From: Klebsiella pneumoniae
GTDB taxonomy: Bacteria; Pseudomonadota; Gammaproteobacteria; Ga0077536
Length of the DNA stretch: 44,938 nucleotides
Direction of reading: 5' to 3'
Assembly (NCBI GenBank): GCA_945873015.1
Contig: CAMCBY010000001.1
Location: forward strand, 1 to 44,938
The notes beneath the pieces are model-generated. The model ran no database searches. It saw nothing but the letters and a program-made list of their open reading frames with translations, and had not been told where the DNA came from. Position 1 is the first letter of the stretch; the number at the start of each line of letters is the position of its first letter. Positions 8,591-16,223 of this stretch are shown here, piece by piece. The position numbers and the translations under genes were made by a program.

Positions 8591-9250
8591 ATGAGCGCGG
8601 TGGCGCGCGTGCGGGCTGCCGGTCGCCCTGTCGGCCTCATGGGCGGCACCTTCGACCCGGTGCATAACGGTCATCTGCGTGTTGCCATCGAGGCCTGCGA
8701 GGCGCTGGCGCTCGATCATGTGCGTTTGATTCCATTAAACGAACCCTATCACCGTGCCGGTCCGCTCGCTTCACCCGCTCTGCGCGCCGCGATGCTGACG
8801 GCGGCGGCGCGCCCACCGCTGGTGGTCGACAACTGCGAAATCGAGCGCGGCGGCGTGAGTTACTCCATCGACACCCTGGAAGTCATGCGTGCGCGTTGGC
8901 CGGATCGCTCGTTGTGTATGTTGATTGGCCGTGATGCTTTCCACGGACTGCCGCGCTGGCGGCGCGCCGACGAACTGCTGTCACTGGCCCACATCGTGGT
9001 CGCGGCGCGGCCCGACATCGGCACCGCCCACGACCCCGCGCTTGACGAACTGGTAGCGAATGCGCAGGCTGCGCGGGTGGATGACCTCCATGACATGCGC
9101 GCCGGCCGGGTGTTTTTTCTCGATATCCCCCTGCTTCACATTGCCTCCAGCGAGCTGCGCGCGCGTCGTGCCGCCGGCCGTGTGATTCGGCATCTGGTGC
9201 CGGAATCCGTCGACGACCTCATCATCGAACACTCTCTCTATCTCTCATGA
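8591..9250 (+). CDS. nadD: Nicotinate-nucleotide adenylyltransferase
   Basis: A 219-residue nucleotidyltransferase that makes nicotinate adenine dinucleotide from nicotinate mononucleotide and ATP in NAD synthesis. The signature GGTFDPVHNGHLRVA near residues 18-32 contains the H-x-G-H motif; GVSYSIDTLEVMR and LIGRDAFHGLPRW follow. The C-terminal SSELRARRAAGR replaces the usual S-S-T-x-I-R phosphate-binding motif but keeps the two serines and arginine. It overlaps the start of rsfS by four bases (ATGA), indicating translational coupling. The first 14 residues precede the usual family start, so a start a few codons later cannot be ruled out. Confidence 0.96.
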   Translation: MSAVARVRAAGRPVGLMGGTFDPVHNGHLRVAIEACEALALDHVRLIPLNEPYHRAGPLASPALRAAMLTAAARPPLVVDNCEIERGGVSYSIDTLEVMRARWPDRSLCMLIGRDAFHGLPRWRRADELLSLAHIVVAARPDIGTAHDPALDELVANAQAARVDDLHDMRAGRVFFLDIPLLHIASSELRARRAAGRVIRHLVPESVDDLIIEHSLYLS

Positions 9251-9618
9251 GCAAAAAAGAAGACAAGGCACTGGCGACCCTCGCCAAGCGCGTCGAAGCG
9301 GCGCTGGATGACGGCAAAGCGGTCGATATCCGCGTGCTTGATGTGCGCAAGCTGACGGTTATCACTGATTACATGATCATCGCCTCGGGCCGCTCATCGC
9401 GGCAGGTGCGGGCCTTGGCTCATCGGGTCATGGATACCTCGCGCGAGCTCGGTCAGCCGGTCATCGGTATCGAAGGTGAACGCGAAAGCGAGTGGATTCT
9501 GATCGATCTCGGCGGTGTGGTGGTGCATGTCATGCAGGCCGAAACCCGCGCTTTCTATCAGCTCGAGAAACTCTGGGAACAGCGCGCGCCGATAGAGCTG
9601 GAAGCCGGCCCGGCCTGA
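9247..9618 (+). CDS. rsfS: Ribosomal silencing factor RsfS
   Basis: A 123-residue protein of the RsfS/Iojap family. It binds ribosomal protein uL14 on the free 50S subunit and blocks joining with 30S when nutrients run out. Family residues seen: ALDDGKAVDIRVLDVR, the core TDYMIIASGRSSRQVRALA, and GERESEWILIDLGGVVVHVM followed by RAFYQLEKLW. The ATG overlaps the nadD stop. The C-terminal tail after EKLW is short, as usual. The nadD-rsfS-rlmH order is strongly conserved. Confidence 0.96.
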   Translation: MSKKEDKALATLAKRVEAALDDGKAVDIRVLDVRKLTVITDYMIIASGRSSRQVRALAHRVMDTSRELGQPVIGIEGERESEWILIDLGGVVVHVMQAETRAFYQLEKLWEQRAPIELEAGPA

Positions 9619-9630
9619 ATCCTGGTTGCG

Positions 9631-10095
9631 ATGTTCATCGAGGTGCTGTGCGTGTGCCGTCGCCCGCCGGCGTGGGTGGCCGAGGTCTGCGCCGACTACA
9701 GCAAACGCCTCGCGCGCAGCGATGAACTGCGTTTCCGTTATCTCAATCCTGGCCCCGACGGCGCCGACAGTGCCGTGCGTCGTCGCGACGAGGGCCAGCG
9801 CATCATCAAAGCGCTGAAGCCCGGCACCCATCTGATTGCGCTCGATGAGCGGGGTGAGGAGTTGACCAGCGTTGAACTCGCGACCCGTTTCGGCACCTGG
9901 CGTGAGCGTCATGGCCATGTGTCGCTTGCGGTCGGCGGCGCCGACGGTTTTGATGCGCAGGTGTTGGGCGCCGCCGCAGAGCGCTGGTCTTTGTCGCGTC
10001 TGACCCTGCCCCATCTGTTCGTGCAGGTGGTGGTGGCCGAACAACTCTACCGCGCGGCGAGCATCCTCGCCGGCCATCCCTACCATCGCCCATGA
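9631..10095 (+). CDS. rlmH: 23S rRNA pseudouridine-1915 N3-methyltransferase
   Basis: A 154-residue SPOUT-family methyltransferase that methylates pseudouridine 1915 in helix 69 of 23S rRNA in assembled ribosomes. The knotted SAM-binding region is clear: LIALDERGEELTSVELA, then LAVGGADGFDAQVL, and the C-terminal LFVQVVVAEQLYRAASIL followed by AGHPYHRP. The terminal YHR motif needed for activity is intact. It starts 12 bp after rsfS and its stop overlaps the maf start by four bases. Confidence 0.96.
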   Translation: MFIEVLCVCRRPPAWVAEVCADYSKRLARSDELRFRYLNPGPDGADSAVRRRDEGQRIIKALKPGTHLIALDERGEELTSVELATRFGTWRERHGHVSLAVGGADGFDAQVLGAAAERWSLSRLTLPHLFVQVVVAEQLYRAASILAGHPYHRP

Positions 10096-10685
10096 ATAAC
10101 ACCACACCGCTGCTGCATCTTGCCTCCCGCTCGCCGCGTCGCGCCGAATTGCTGCGTTTGCTCGGCGTGGATTTTGTGCTGGTTGACGTCGAGGTTGATG
10201 AAAGCCAGCAGGCGGCAGAGTTGCCGGCTGACTACGTCAAGCGGGTGGCCGAACACAAGGCGCGCGCGGGTCAGGCCGGACTTGCGCCGGGCGCCGTGGT
10301 ATTAGCCGCCGACACCACCGTCAGCATTGACGGCGAGATCTTCGGCAAGCCGCGCGATGAGGCCGATGCCAGCGGCATGCTCACGCGTTTGTCGGGGCGC
10401 TGGCATGAGGTGTTTACCGCGGTGGTGGTGAGTGTCGATGGCCGGCACTACACCGAGGTGGTGAAAACCCGCGTCGAGTTTCGCATCCTCGACGCCGCCA
10501 CCATCGCAGCCTACTGGCGCAGCGGCGAACCGGCGGACAAGGCCGGCGCCTATGGCATTCAGGGATTGGGCGGCGCGTTGATCAAACGCATCGACGGCAG
10601 CTATGGCGCGGTGGTGGGATTGCCCTTGTCTGAGACCGTCAATTTGCTGGAACAGGTCGGCGTCGGACATGGGCTGCGGTCTTGA
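10092..10685 (+). CDS. maf: Maf family nucleotide pyrophosphatase
   Basis: A 197-residue Maf protein. Members hydrolyse dTTP, UTP and modified pyrimidine nucleotides to monophosphates and are thought to clean the nucleotide pool. The N-terminal LASRSPRRAELLRLLG is the P-loop-like Maf signature; DYVKRVAEHKA, AADTTVSIDG (metal-binding Asp), EIFGKPRDEADA, and the C-terminal DKAGAYGIQGLGG and SYGAVVGLPLSET motifs are all present. It overlaps rlmH by four bases (ATGA) and ends the housekeeping run; the rng gene often found next is absent here. The exact subfamily (YhdE-like) is inferred from context and motifs. Confidence 0.93.
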   Translation: MNNTTPLLHLASRSPRRAELLRLLGVDFVLVDVEVDESQQAAELPADYVKRVAEHKARAGQAGLAPGAVVLAADTTVSIDGEIFGKPRDEADASGMLTRLSGRWHEVFTAVVVSVDGRHYTEVVKTRVEFRILDAATIAAYWRSGEPADKAGAYGIQGLGGALIKRIDGSYGAVVGLPLSETVNLLEQVGVGHGLRS

Positions 10686-10858
10686 ATCAGTGGCGGCCGG
10701 CCATGCCAGGCGCACGCAACGATAAAGAGGCAGTGACGCTGCGTTGAGTGACAGCAGCGCGCTACACCGGCGCCTTTCATTCACTGCACCCGGTGGTTAA
10801 GATTCGGCGGCGCTGGTGCGTGCCATGGTGACACGTGCGGTGCGCGGAGACGCTTTCG

Positions 10859-11932
10859 ATGACTGAGCTGACAGCCGTGCCGCGGCACGACCAGATCACC
10901 GCTGCCTGGCTGAGCGCCGCGCTGCAGAACAAGGGCATAAACGCCACCGTGACTGACTTCGGTGTGTCTGACGTCGGCACCGGTCAGCTTGGTGAGACCA
11001 AACGTTTCGTATTGCGTTACCAGGGCCAGGCGCCGGCCCATGCGCCGCGCACGCTGGTCGGCAAGTTTCCTTCCGATAACGCGGTCGCTGCCGCCAGTGG
11101 TCGTGATCTGGGCTTTTATCGCTCTGAGGTGATGTTCTATCGCGAACTCGCTCATCGCGCGGTGATCCACACGCCCAAGGTCTATGTCGCCGAATACGAT
11201 GCCAACGATGGCAATTTTGTGCTGCTGCTGGAGGACATGGCGCCGGCCATCACCGGCGATCACATGCAGGGCTGCTCGGTCGACAATGCGCGCAAGGCGC
11301 TCACCGAAGGCGCCATGCTGCACGCTGCGTTCTGGAATGACGCCGAACTCGAGCGCCAGCCGTGGTTATATGTGCCGCCCGGCGCGCAAGGTTTCTACAC
11401 CACCGAGTTGCTGGAATCATCGTGGGATTATTTCGTCGCCAACTATGCCGCGCAGATGGACCCGGCGGTGATCAAGGTGTGCGAAAAGTTCGTCGCCTGT
11501 CACGCCGCCTGGAACGCACCGCGACCGGCACCGAAATGTTTTTCGCATAACGATTTTCGCGTCGACAACATGCTGTTCGGTGGCGAGCGCATTTGTGTCG
11601 TCGATTGGCAGACCAGCGCCTATCTCGGTACCGGCATGGATGTCGCCTATTTTCTCGGCAGCGCTTTCGACCGTGCCACGCGCAAGTCGGTCGAGCATGA
11701 CTTGCTGCGCGAGTATCTCGCCGCCTTGCATGCACGCGGCGTCAAGGACTATGACTTCAATCATTTGATGGCCGACTATCGGCACTACAGCTTTGCGGTG
11801 CTGGTGGTCGCGATTGCCGCCACCGTGATCGTCAAGAAAACCGAGAGAGGCGATCGCCTGTTCATGAAGATGGTGACCGATGGTGCCTACCAGGCCATCG
11901 ACAACGACGCCGTCGACGCACTTCCGTCCTGA
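10859..11932 (+). CDS. Aminoglycoside phosphotransferase/ecdysteroid-kinase-like protein
   Basis: A 357-residue kinase-fold protein. The catalytic loop reads HNDFRVDN (H-x-D-x-x-x-x-N), and the metal-binding Asp lies in ICVVDWQ, the APH/EcKinase counterpart of the protein-kinase DFG. A lid-like RFVLRYQG and LVGKFP near residues 50-75 form the N-lobe, with the ATP lysine probably in VGKFP. Members annotated as phosphotransferase or EcK-like are common in environmental proteobacteria and phosphorylate small hydroxylated molecules; the substrate here is unknown. ATG 10859 is preferred over an upstream in-frame GTG at 10835 because GCGGAGA precedes it by eight bases. The VOC gene starts 12 bp after its stop, so the pair is probably one operon. 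Confidence 0.8.
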   Translation: MTELTAVPRHDQITAAWLSAALQNKGINATVTDFGVSDVGTGQLGETKRFVLRYQGQAPAHAPRTLVGKFPSDNAVAAASGRDLGFYRSEVMFYRELAHRAVIHTPKVYVAEYDANDGNFVLLLEDMAPAITGDHMQGCSVDNARKALTEGAMLHAAFWNDAELERQPWLYVPPGAQGFYTTELLESSWDYFVANYAAQMDPAVIKVCEKFVACHAAWNAPRPAPKCFSHNDFRVDNMLFGGERICVVDWQTSAYLGTGMDVAYFLGSAFDRATRKSVEHDLLREYLAALHARGVKDYDFNHLMADYRHYSFAVLVVAIAATVIVKKTERGDRLFMKMVTDGAYQAIDNDAVDALPS

Positions 11933-11944
11933 GGGGGAACCACC

Positions 11945-12628
11945 ATGCGGCTGGCCAAACAACATATCGACATCGGCATGTTCACCAACGACATCGAAGC
12001 GCATCGGCGCTTCTGGGGTGACACTTGTGGCCTGCGCCTGGACCACGAGTTGAGTTTCGGCGATGGCTGGGTACAGCATCGTTACGACGCCCATGACTCG
12101 GTCATCAAGGTCAATCAGTATCCGACCCCGTTTGAACCCACTCCCCCGACCGGCTACGTCGGGCTGACCATCGCGCGCGCCGGACAGCCGCTATGGCAGG
12201 GCCCTAATCCCGGCGGTGAGCCGGTGCGCCTGGTGCCGCCAGGCACCGACGGTGTGGTCGGCATCGGCATCACGGTCAGCACCCCCGATCCGGAGCGCAT
12301 GATGCGTTTTTATATCGAGGCGATGGAGTTCGAACGGGTCGCGCCGCGGGTCGCGCGTTGCGGTGACAGTCTGCTGTTCGTGGTCGAAGGGCCAGGTGGC
12401 GGTCAGATTGAGAACTTCGTCGGCCCGAACTTCCGCTATCTGACCGTGCAGATCTTCGATGCCGATGTCGAGTGCGAAGCCATTGAAAAGCGCGGCGGCC
12501 ACTATGTGCAGAAATGTCAGACCTTCCCCAAGGTCGCGCGCTATGGCTTCATCGCCGATCCGGATGGTAACTGGATAGAGATCTCGGCCCGCGCCTCGTT
12601 GACCGGCATCATGCCGCGCGAGGACTGA
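11945..12628 (+). CDS. VOC superfamily (glyoxalase/dioxygenase-like) protein
   Basis: A 227-residue protein with two paired beta-alpha-beta modules typical of the vicinal oxygen chelate fold. The first begins KQHIDIGMFTNDIEAHRRFWG, the second GIGITVSTPDPERMMRFYIEAM, and the closing RYGFIADPDGNWIEISARA carries the usual C-terminal metal-ligand Glu (WIEIS). His in HIDIG is a probable first ligand. VOC proteins include glyoxalase I, extradiol dioxygenases and epimerases, and motifs alone do not decide the reaction. GGGGAACC lies just before the ATG. Its tight linkage to the kinase-like gene upstream suggests a shared catabolic or modification pathway. Confidence 0.8.
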   Translation: MRLAKQHIDIGMFTNDIEAHRRFWGDTCGLRLDHELSFGDGWVQHRYDAHDSVIKVNQYPTPFEPTPPTGYVGLTIARAGQPLWQGPNPGGEPVRLVPPGTDGVVGIGITVSTPDPERMMRFYIEAMEFERVAPRVARCGDSLLFVVEGPGGGQIENFVGPNFRYLTVQIFDADVECEAIEKRGGHYVQKCQTFPKVARYGFIADPDGNWIEISARASLTGIMPRED

Positions 12629-12824
12629 GCGCGGCGCAGCGCCGTTGCGCGAGTGCGATACAGGTCACGTTCGCGTGCCGTGCAGTCACGCGAAATTCGA
12701 ACACCTTCACATTATCGGAGCGCCGCACTTCCAAAATGCAACGCGCGCTTCGATAGTGCGCGCTCGCGGTCGGACACGCTTCGACCCGGCGACAGAATTC
12801 AAGAAAAACCAGTGGGAGCTCCCC

Positions 12825-13712
12825 GTGATCAAACAATCCAAAACCGGTCTGGCCTTCGCTATCGCCCTTGCCCTCGCTACCAGCGCCGGCACGGTCATGG
12901 CCGACAGCAAAGGTAAAGACAAAGACCGCAGTGACGACAGCAAAGGCGGTGGCGCCTCGGCTTGCAAGGTGCTCGCGAGCGCCCTCGACACCACCTCTGG
13001 CGGCATTCACGCCGTCCTGCAAACCGCGCTCAACAGCGCCGTCACCGCCGACGTATCCGGTCTGAACCTGAATATGTGGGCGACCCTGGTTAACCGCGAC
13101 GGCGTGGTCTGCGCAGTCGCGTTCTCCGGTCCCAATCGCAATTCGCAGTGGCCCGGCAGCCGCGTGATCTCGGCGCAGAAGGCCAACACTGCAAACGCCT
13201 TCAGTCTCGATACTCTGTCTCTGTCGACCGCCAATCTGTATTCCGCAGTGCAGCCGGGTGGCAGCCTGTACGGCCTGCAGGAGAGCAATCCGGTTGACAC
13301 CGATGTCGCTTACAAAGGGTCGCCCTCGAAATTCGGCAAACGCAACGATCCGATGGTCGGCGAGCGTCCCGGTGGCGTGAATGTGTTCGGCGGTGGCCTC
13401 GCGTTGTACAACACCAGTCACAAGGTGGTGGGTGCAATTGGTTTGAGTGGTGACACCTCTTGCGCCGATCACGCGATTGCCTGGCGCGTGCGTAACAACC
13501 TCGAGCTCGACAACCTCGCCGGTGTCGGCGGTGTCGGTCCGGATGCGCAGCACATCGACAGCATCGTGTTTGATATCGACGCAGGCGCGAGCGCCGGCGG
13601 TTTTGGTCATCCGGTGTGCATCAACAGCGACAACCTCAATACGCCAGCCTCGCCCGTCACCAACGCGGCCAGCAGCACCTACGCAGCCACGCTGCCGGCA
13701 TCGGACAACTAG
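12825..13712 (+). CDS. Secreted GlcG/HbpS-like haem-binding domain protein
   Basis: A 295-residue exported protein. The GTG start at 12825 has GGGAG seven bases upstream and begins a signal peptide (KQSKTGLAFAIALALATSAG, cleavage near VMA-DS). A Lys/Asp-rich stretch (about 30-45) follows. The rest fits the GlcG/HbpS alpha-beta domain: RDGVVCAVAFSGP, SAQKANTANAFS, GGVNVFGGGLALYN and HKVVGAIGLSGDTSCADHAI. Family members bind haem or unidentified ligands; no clear haem ligand can be assigned. The TAG stop overlaps the first two bases of a repeat element at 13711. Preceding 12629-12824 shows no other gene and probably holds its promoter. Confidence 0.75.
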   Translation: MIKQSKTGLAFAIALALATSAGTVMADSKGKDKDRSDDSKGGGASACKVLASALDTTSGGIHAVLQTALNSAVTADVSGLNLNMWATLVNRDGVVCAVAFSGPNRNSQWPGSRVISAQKANTANAFSLDTLSLSTANLYSAVQPGGSLYGLQESNPVDTDVAYKGSPSKFGKRNDPMVGERPGGVNVFGGGLALYNTSHKVVGAIGLSGDTSCADHAIAWRVRNNLELDNLAGVGGVGPDAQHIDSIVFDIDAGASAGGFGHPVCINSDNLNTPASPVTNAASSTYAATLPASDN

Positions 13713-13855
13713 AAGCGGTCTCAAAAAACTCAGCGAGCGCAGTCAGTTTGCGCGTCGCCGGCGCGGAGAAACCGCAGCGTATACAGAACTACGTGAGGCT
13801 TTCGAGCACCGCCGACGCGCAAAATGACAAGCGCAGCTATTTAGAGACCGCTTCT
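13711..13855 (+). repeat. 145-bp dispersed element with 12-bp terminal inverted repeats
   Basis: The ends are perfect inverted repeats: AGAAGCGGTCTC at 13711-13722 and GAGACCGCTTCT at 13844-13855. The interior, including the segment near GCAGCGTATACAGAA and CGAGCACCGCCGAC, recurs in inverted orientation at 26344-26450. The element carries no gene of its own; peptides read from it are low-complexity and should be ignored. It lies directly on the stop codon of the GlcG/HbpS-like gene. It looks like a non-autonomous, MITE-like repeat. No transposase is nearby. Confidence 0.7.
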
Positions 13856-13928
13856 AGTCTGCGCTGCCGCGTTCGCTCCCGGCACGCACTGCGCGCCGGG
13901 ACTGCGGCGCGGCCCATTGCCTGCTAAC

Positions 13929-13956
13929 GACGCGCATCTGCGCGTCGATTTATTTT
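13929..13956 (+). terminator. Probable terminator in the 13713-14062 gap
   Basis: A 7-bp stem GACGCGC at 13929-13935 pairs with GCGCGTC at 13940-13946 over a 4-base loop and is followed by the T-rich GATTTATTTT. It would end transcription coming from the GlcG/HbpS-like gene through the repeat. The rest of the 350-bp gap (13856-13928 and 13957-14062) shows no gene, only GC-rich sequence and the upstream region of the membrane protein. Confidence 0.55.
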
Positions 13957-14062
13957 CCGCCCCGCGCGCTCTATCCTTGGCTTCGTCGACGCGCATTTCA
14001 CGCGCGACGCCTGGAGACCGAAGCGTGCTGCATTTTCGAGTGGCTGATACTCACGGGTCACG

Positions 14063-14608
14063 ATGGTGACCACGCCACGCTATCTGGCGCTCAAATTTCT
14101 CGCCGCTGGAGTGGTATCCGGTCTGCTGTGCTGGTTAGGTGGTCTGCTTACGCCACAGAATTCCTTGCTCATCAAAATCTTTCCCGGCGTGATTTTCGGT
14201 ACCGTGCTGTACGCGCTCGGTCGCTACGCGAGTTTCGCACCGCCGCGTCACCACGGGCTGACTTATCTCATCATTGTGGTCACCAGCGTGCTGGCGTGGC
14301 GCGCGTCGGTCGATATCGGTTACATGCATGGCCGGCCGTTGCCCATGCTGGCGGCCGGGGCGCTCGGCGCCGGGGTATTGTCCTTGGGTTTGGTCTGGGC
14401 GTGGGCGTGGCGCCACGGCATTGCCTTAGCGTTATGCGCCATCGTGTTGACCGGCGCGCTCGTTGCGCAAGCGGTGCAATGGCTGTGGGACACATTTCCG
14501 GCGATGGATGAAGTTATCGAAATCAGCGTGTTGTTTGTCGGCTGGCAGGCGCTGGTGATGCTCGCCATCGCGCTGTGTGCGCCGCTGGTCTTGCGCGGCA
14601 GTCATTGA
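14063..14608 (+). CDS. Hypothetical multi-pass membrane protein
   Basis: A 181-residue protein I do not recognise. It is strongly hydrophobic, with five or so probable membrane helices: about 10-28, 36-52, 65-82, 92-113, 117-138, and a last one near 155-176. Short charged loops (RYASFAPPRHH, SVDIGYMHGRP) separate them. No catalytic motif is visible. The next gene, an NlpC/P60 lipoprotein, begins about 100 bp downstream on the same strand, so they may be co-transcribed, but no functional link is evident. The assigned start gives only a short N-terminus before the first helix, which is reasonable. Confidence 0.65.
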   Translation: MVTTPRYLALKFLAAGVVSGLLCWLGGLLTPQNSLLIKIFPGVIFGTVLYALGRYASFAPPRHHGLTYLIIVVTSVLAWRASVDIGYMHGRPLPMLAAGALGAGVLSLGLVWAWAWRHGIALALCAIVLTGALVAQAVQWLWDTFPAMDEVIEISVLFVGWQALVMLAIALCAPLVLRGSH

Positions 14609-14712
14609 AGGCCGAGGATTGCGCCGGCCGCGGCATTGCGCCGGGCGCGGCCCGCTACCCGTTTGTTTTGCAGCCGCCGGCCCGCTGCCTGTCCAGCTCG
14701 CTGATTGCCATT

Positions 14713-15312
14713 GTGACCGCCCACGTTCCACGCTTCATACCGCTCCGCGCACGGCGTTTGCTGGCGTTGCTGGCAGTACTGCTCAATCTGGTCGGCTGCG
14801 GTCTTTTCGGCCCGCGCGAAACACCTGCGCCGCCGCCCGCACCGGCGCCGATGATCAGACCCGCGCCGCCAGCGGCGCCGGCGGCGAGCGATGATGCTGC
14901 GTTGCTGCGCGGCCACCTCCAGCGGCATTACAGGTTATGGAAGGGCACGCCCTATCGTATGGGCGGACTCACCACGCGTGGCATCGACTGCTCGGGATTT
15001 GTACTGGTGACGTTCAAAGCCTTGCTCAATACCCGCCTGCCACGCACGGTAGAGGAACAGGCCACGCTTGGGCGCGGCATTGTGGCGGACCAACTGCGCA
15101 CCGGCGATCTGGTGTTCTTCAAAACCGGCAGCGCGATGCGCCATGTCGGCATCTATCTCGATCACGGGCAATTCATGCACGCCTCAACGCGCCGTGGGGT
15201 GATGATCTCGGCACTGTCCGACGGCTACTGGCGGCAACGTTTCTGGCAGGCGCGCCGCGTCCGCGAGCCGCGCCAGCAGCGAATCGGCGACAACCCGCCC
15301 AAGCAACCGTGA
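14713..15312 (+). CDS. NlpC/P60-family lipoprotein endopeptidase
   Basis: A 199-residue peptidoglycan hydrolase of the cysteine-peptidase NlpC/P60 family, which cuts between D-glutamate and meso-diaminopimelate in peptide stems. The N-terminus after GTG 14713 is a lipoprotein signal (RRLLALLAVLLNLVGC, lipobox L-V-G-C), followed by a Pro/Ala-rich linker. The catalytic domain spans about 70-185: nucleophile Cys in RGIDCSGFV, catalytic His in RHVGIYLDHG, and a third polar residue His in FMHAST. LPRTVEEQ and GDLVFFKT are also standard. The start is uncertain because the frame is open further upstream, but only the GTG yields a well-placed signal peptide. Confidence 0.85.
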   Translation: MTAHVPRFIPLRARRLLALLAVLLNLVGCGLFGPRETPAPPPAPAPMIRPAPPAAPAASDDAALLRGHLQRHYRLWKGTPYRMGGLTTRGIDCSGFVLVTFKALLNTRLPRTVEEQATLGRGIVADQLRTGDLVFFKTGSAMRHVGIYLDHGQFMHASTRRGVMISALSDGYWRQRFWQARRVREPRQQRIGDNPPKQP

Positions 15313-15373
15313 GTCAGGCGCTGCGCGCGCGCCGTTCCCTGCCGTAGATCAAGACCCGTACGTGACGCGTGCC

Positions 15374-15390
15374 GGATGATGAATTCATCC
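15374..15390. promoter_or_regulatory. Palindrome upstream of the macro-domain gene
   Basis: GATGAATTCATC at 15378-15389 is a perfect 12-bp palindrome, and the wider GGATGA ... TCATCC at 15374-15390 is an inverted repeat with a 5-base centre. It lies 25 bp before the macro-domain start, a suitable position for a repressor site, but no regulator is known and chance cannot be excluded. Confidence 0.25.
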
Positions 15391-15414
15391 ACACAGCAGC
15401 GCGAAAGGTAGAAC

Positions 15415-15906
15415 ATGATTTACGAAGTCTCCGGAGACATCCTGCTCAGCAAGGCGCAGGTGATTGCGCACGGCGTCGCCCCGAACGATCCGATGAAGCA
15501 AGGCCTGGCGCTTGCGCTACACGACAAATTTCCCGCCATGCACAAGGATTTTCATCACTGGTGTAATCAGCAGCACCCGGCGGTGGGCGGGGCCTGGATC
15601 TGGAGCGGCGCCGGCGGCGTGCGCATCGTCAACCTGCTGACCCAGGAAGGTGGTTACGAGCATGGCGCGCGCCCCGGCAAGGCGAGCTTGAAACACGTTC
15701 GCGATGCTTTGCGCGAACTGGCGCAATTGGCCGTCAGCGAGGGGTTTACCTCGCTCGCCCTGCCGCGCCTCGCGACCGGCGTCGGCGGCCTTGAGTGGAG
15801 CGAGGTCAAACCCGTGATCGAGAGCCGCCTCGGCGAGCTTGCGATACCGGTTTACGTTTACAGCGAGTTTCATGCCGGTCAGGTTGCACACGAACCCGGT
15901 CTATAA
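15415..15906 (+). CDS. Macro-domain (ADP-ribose-binding) protein
   Basis: A 163-residue stand-alone macro domain. It opens with MIYEVSGDILLSKAQVIAHG, matching the start of the fold, then GLALALHDKFPAMHKDF, VRIVNLLTQEGG, and the diagnostic LALPRLATGVGGLEWSEV, where the G-V-G-G loop holds the ADP-ribose phosphates. Such proteins bind or hydrolyse ADP-ribose attached to proteins, nucleic acids or O-acetyl groups. The first binding loop has HGVAPND instead of the more usual N-x-N, so hydrolase activity is uncertain. GAAAGG lies about seven bases upstream of the ATG. No ADP-ribosyltransferase toxin adjoins it, so a DarTG-type role is not supported. Confidence 0.85.
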   Translation: MIYEVSGDILLSKAQVIAHGVAPNDPMKQGLALALHDKFPAMHKDFHHWCNQQHPAVGGAWIWSGAGGVRIVNLLTQEGGYEHGARPGKASLKHVRDALRELAQLAVSEGFTSLALPRLATGVGGLEWSEVKPVIESRLGELAIPVYVYSEFHAGQVAHEPGL

Positions 15907-16223
15907 GGCGTCCCACAGAGGGAACCCCTCCGCACCGCGGGTGAGCTCGCCCGCGGCGCACAGGCGCTGCCCAATGTGGCGCGAAACGTGGCGCATATCA
16001 CGTTCACGACGAACATCACCCGTTTGAGTGTCACGATCCACAATTAACAATCCTCTACAATCAGTTGTAATAGAACGCAGATTTAATGCGAGCAACGTGA
16101 GGCGTTCTATAGAAATCGAAGTCTCGGACTTGTATCGCGGCGGCTGAACCGGTCGGCGCGCCACGCTGCTGAAGCGTCGCAAGTCGCCTTAAAACGCGGT
16201 TTTCGGTGACAGGGGCGGGCAAC
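15907..16223. other. 317-bp intergenic region before the PEP-CTERM gene
   Basis: No gene was found. A GC-rich stem CCGCGGG ... CCCGCGG lies at 15935-15956 without a T-tract. A locally AT-rich stretch at about 16035-16090, containing TACAATCAGTTGTAAT with ACAA/TTGT arms, is the best candidate for the promoter or operator of the PEP-CTERM gene, but no convincing pair of -35 and -10 boxes was identified. Confidence 0.3.

Noticed and set aside
15415..15906. Macro-domain gene as the antitoxin of a DarTG-type system
   Set aside because: Neither neighbour encodes an ADP-ribosyltransferase; the domain stands alone.
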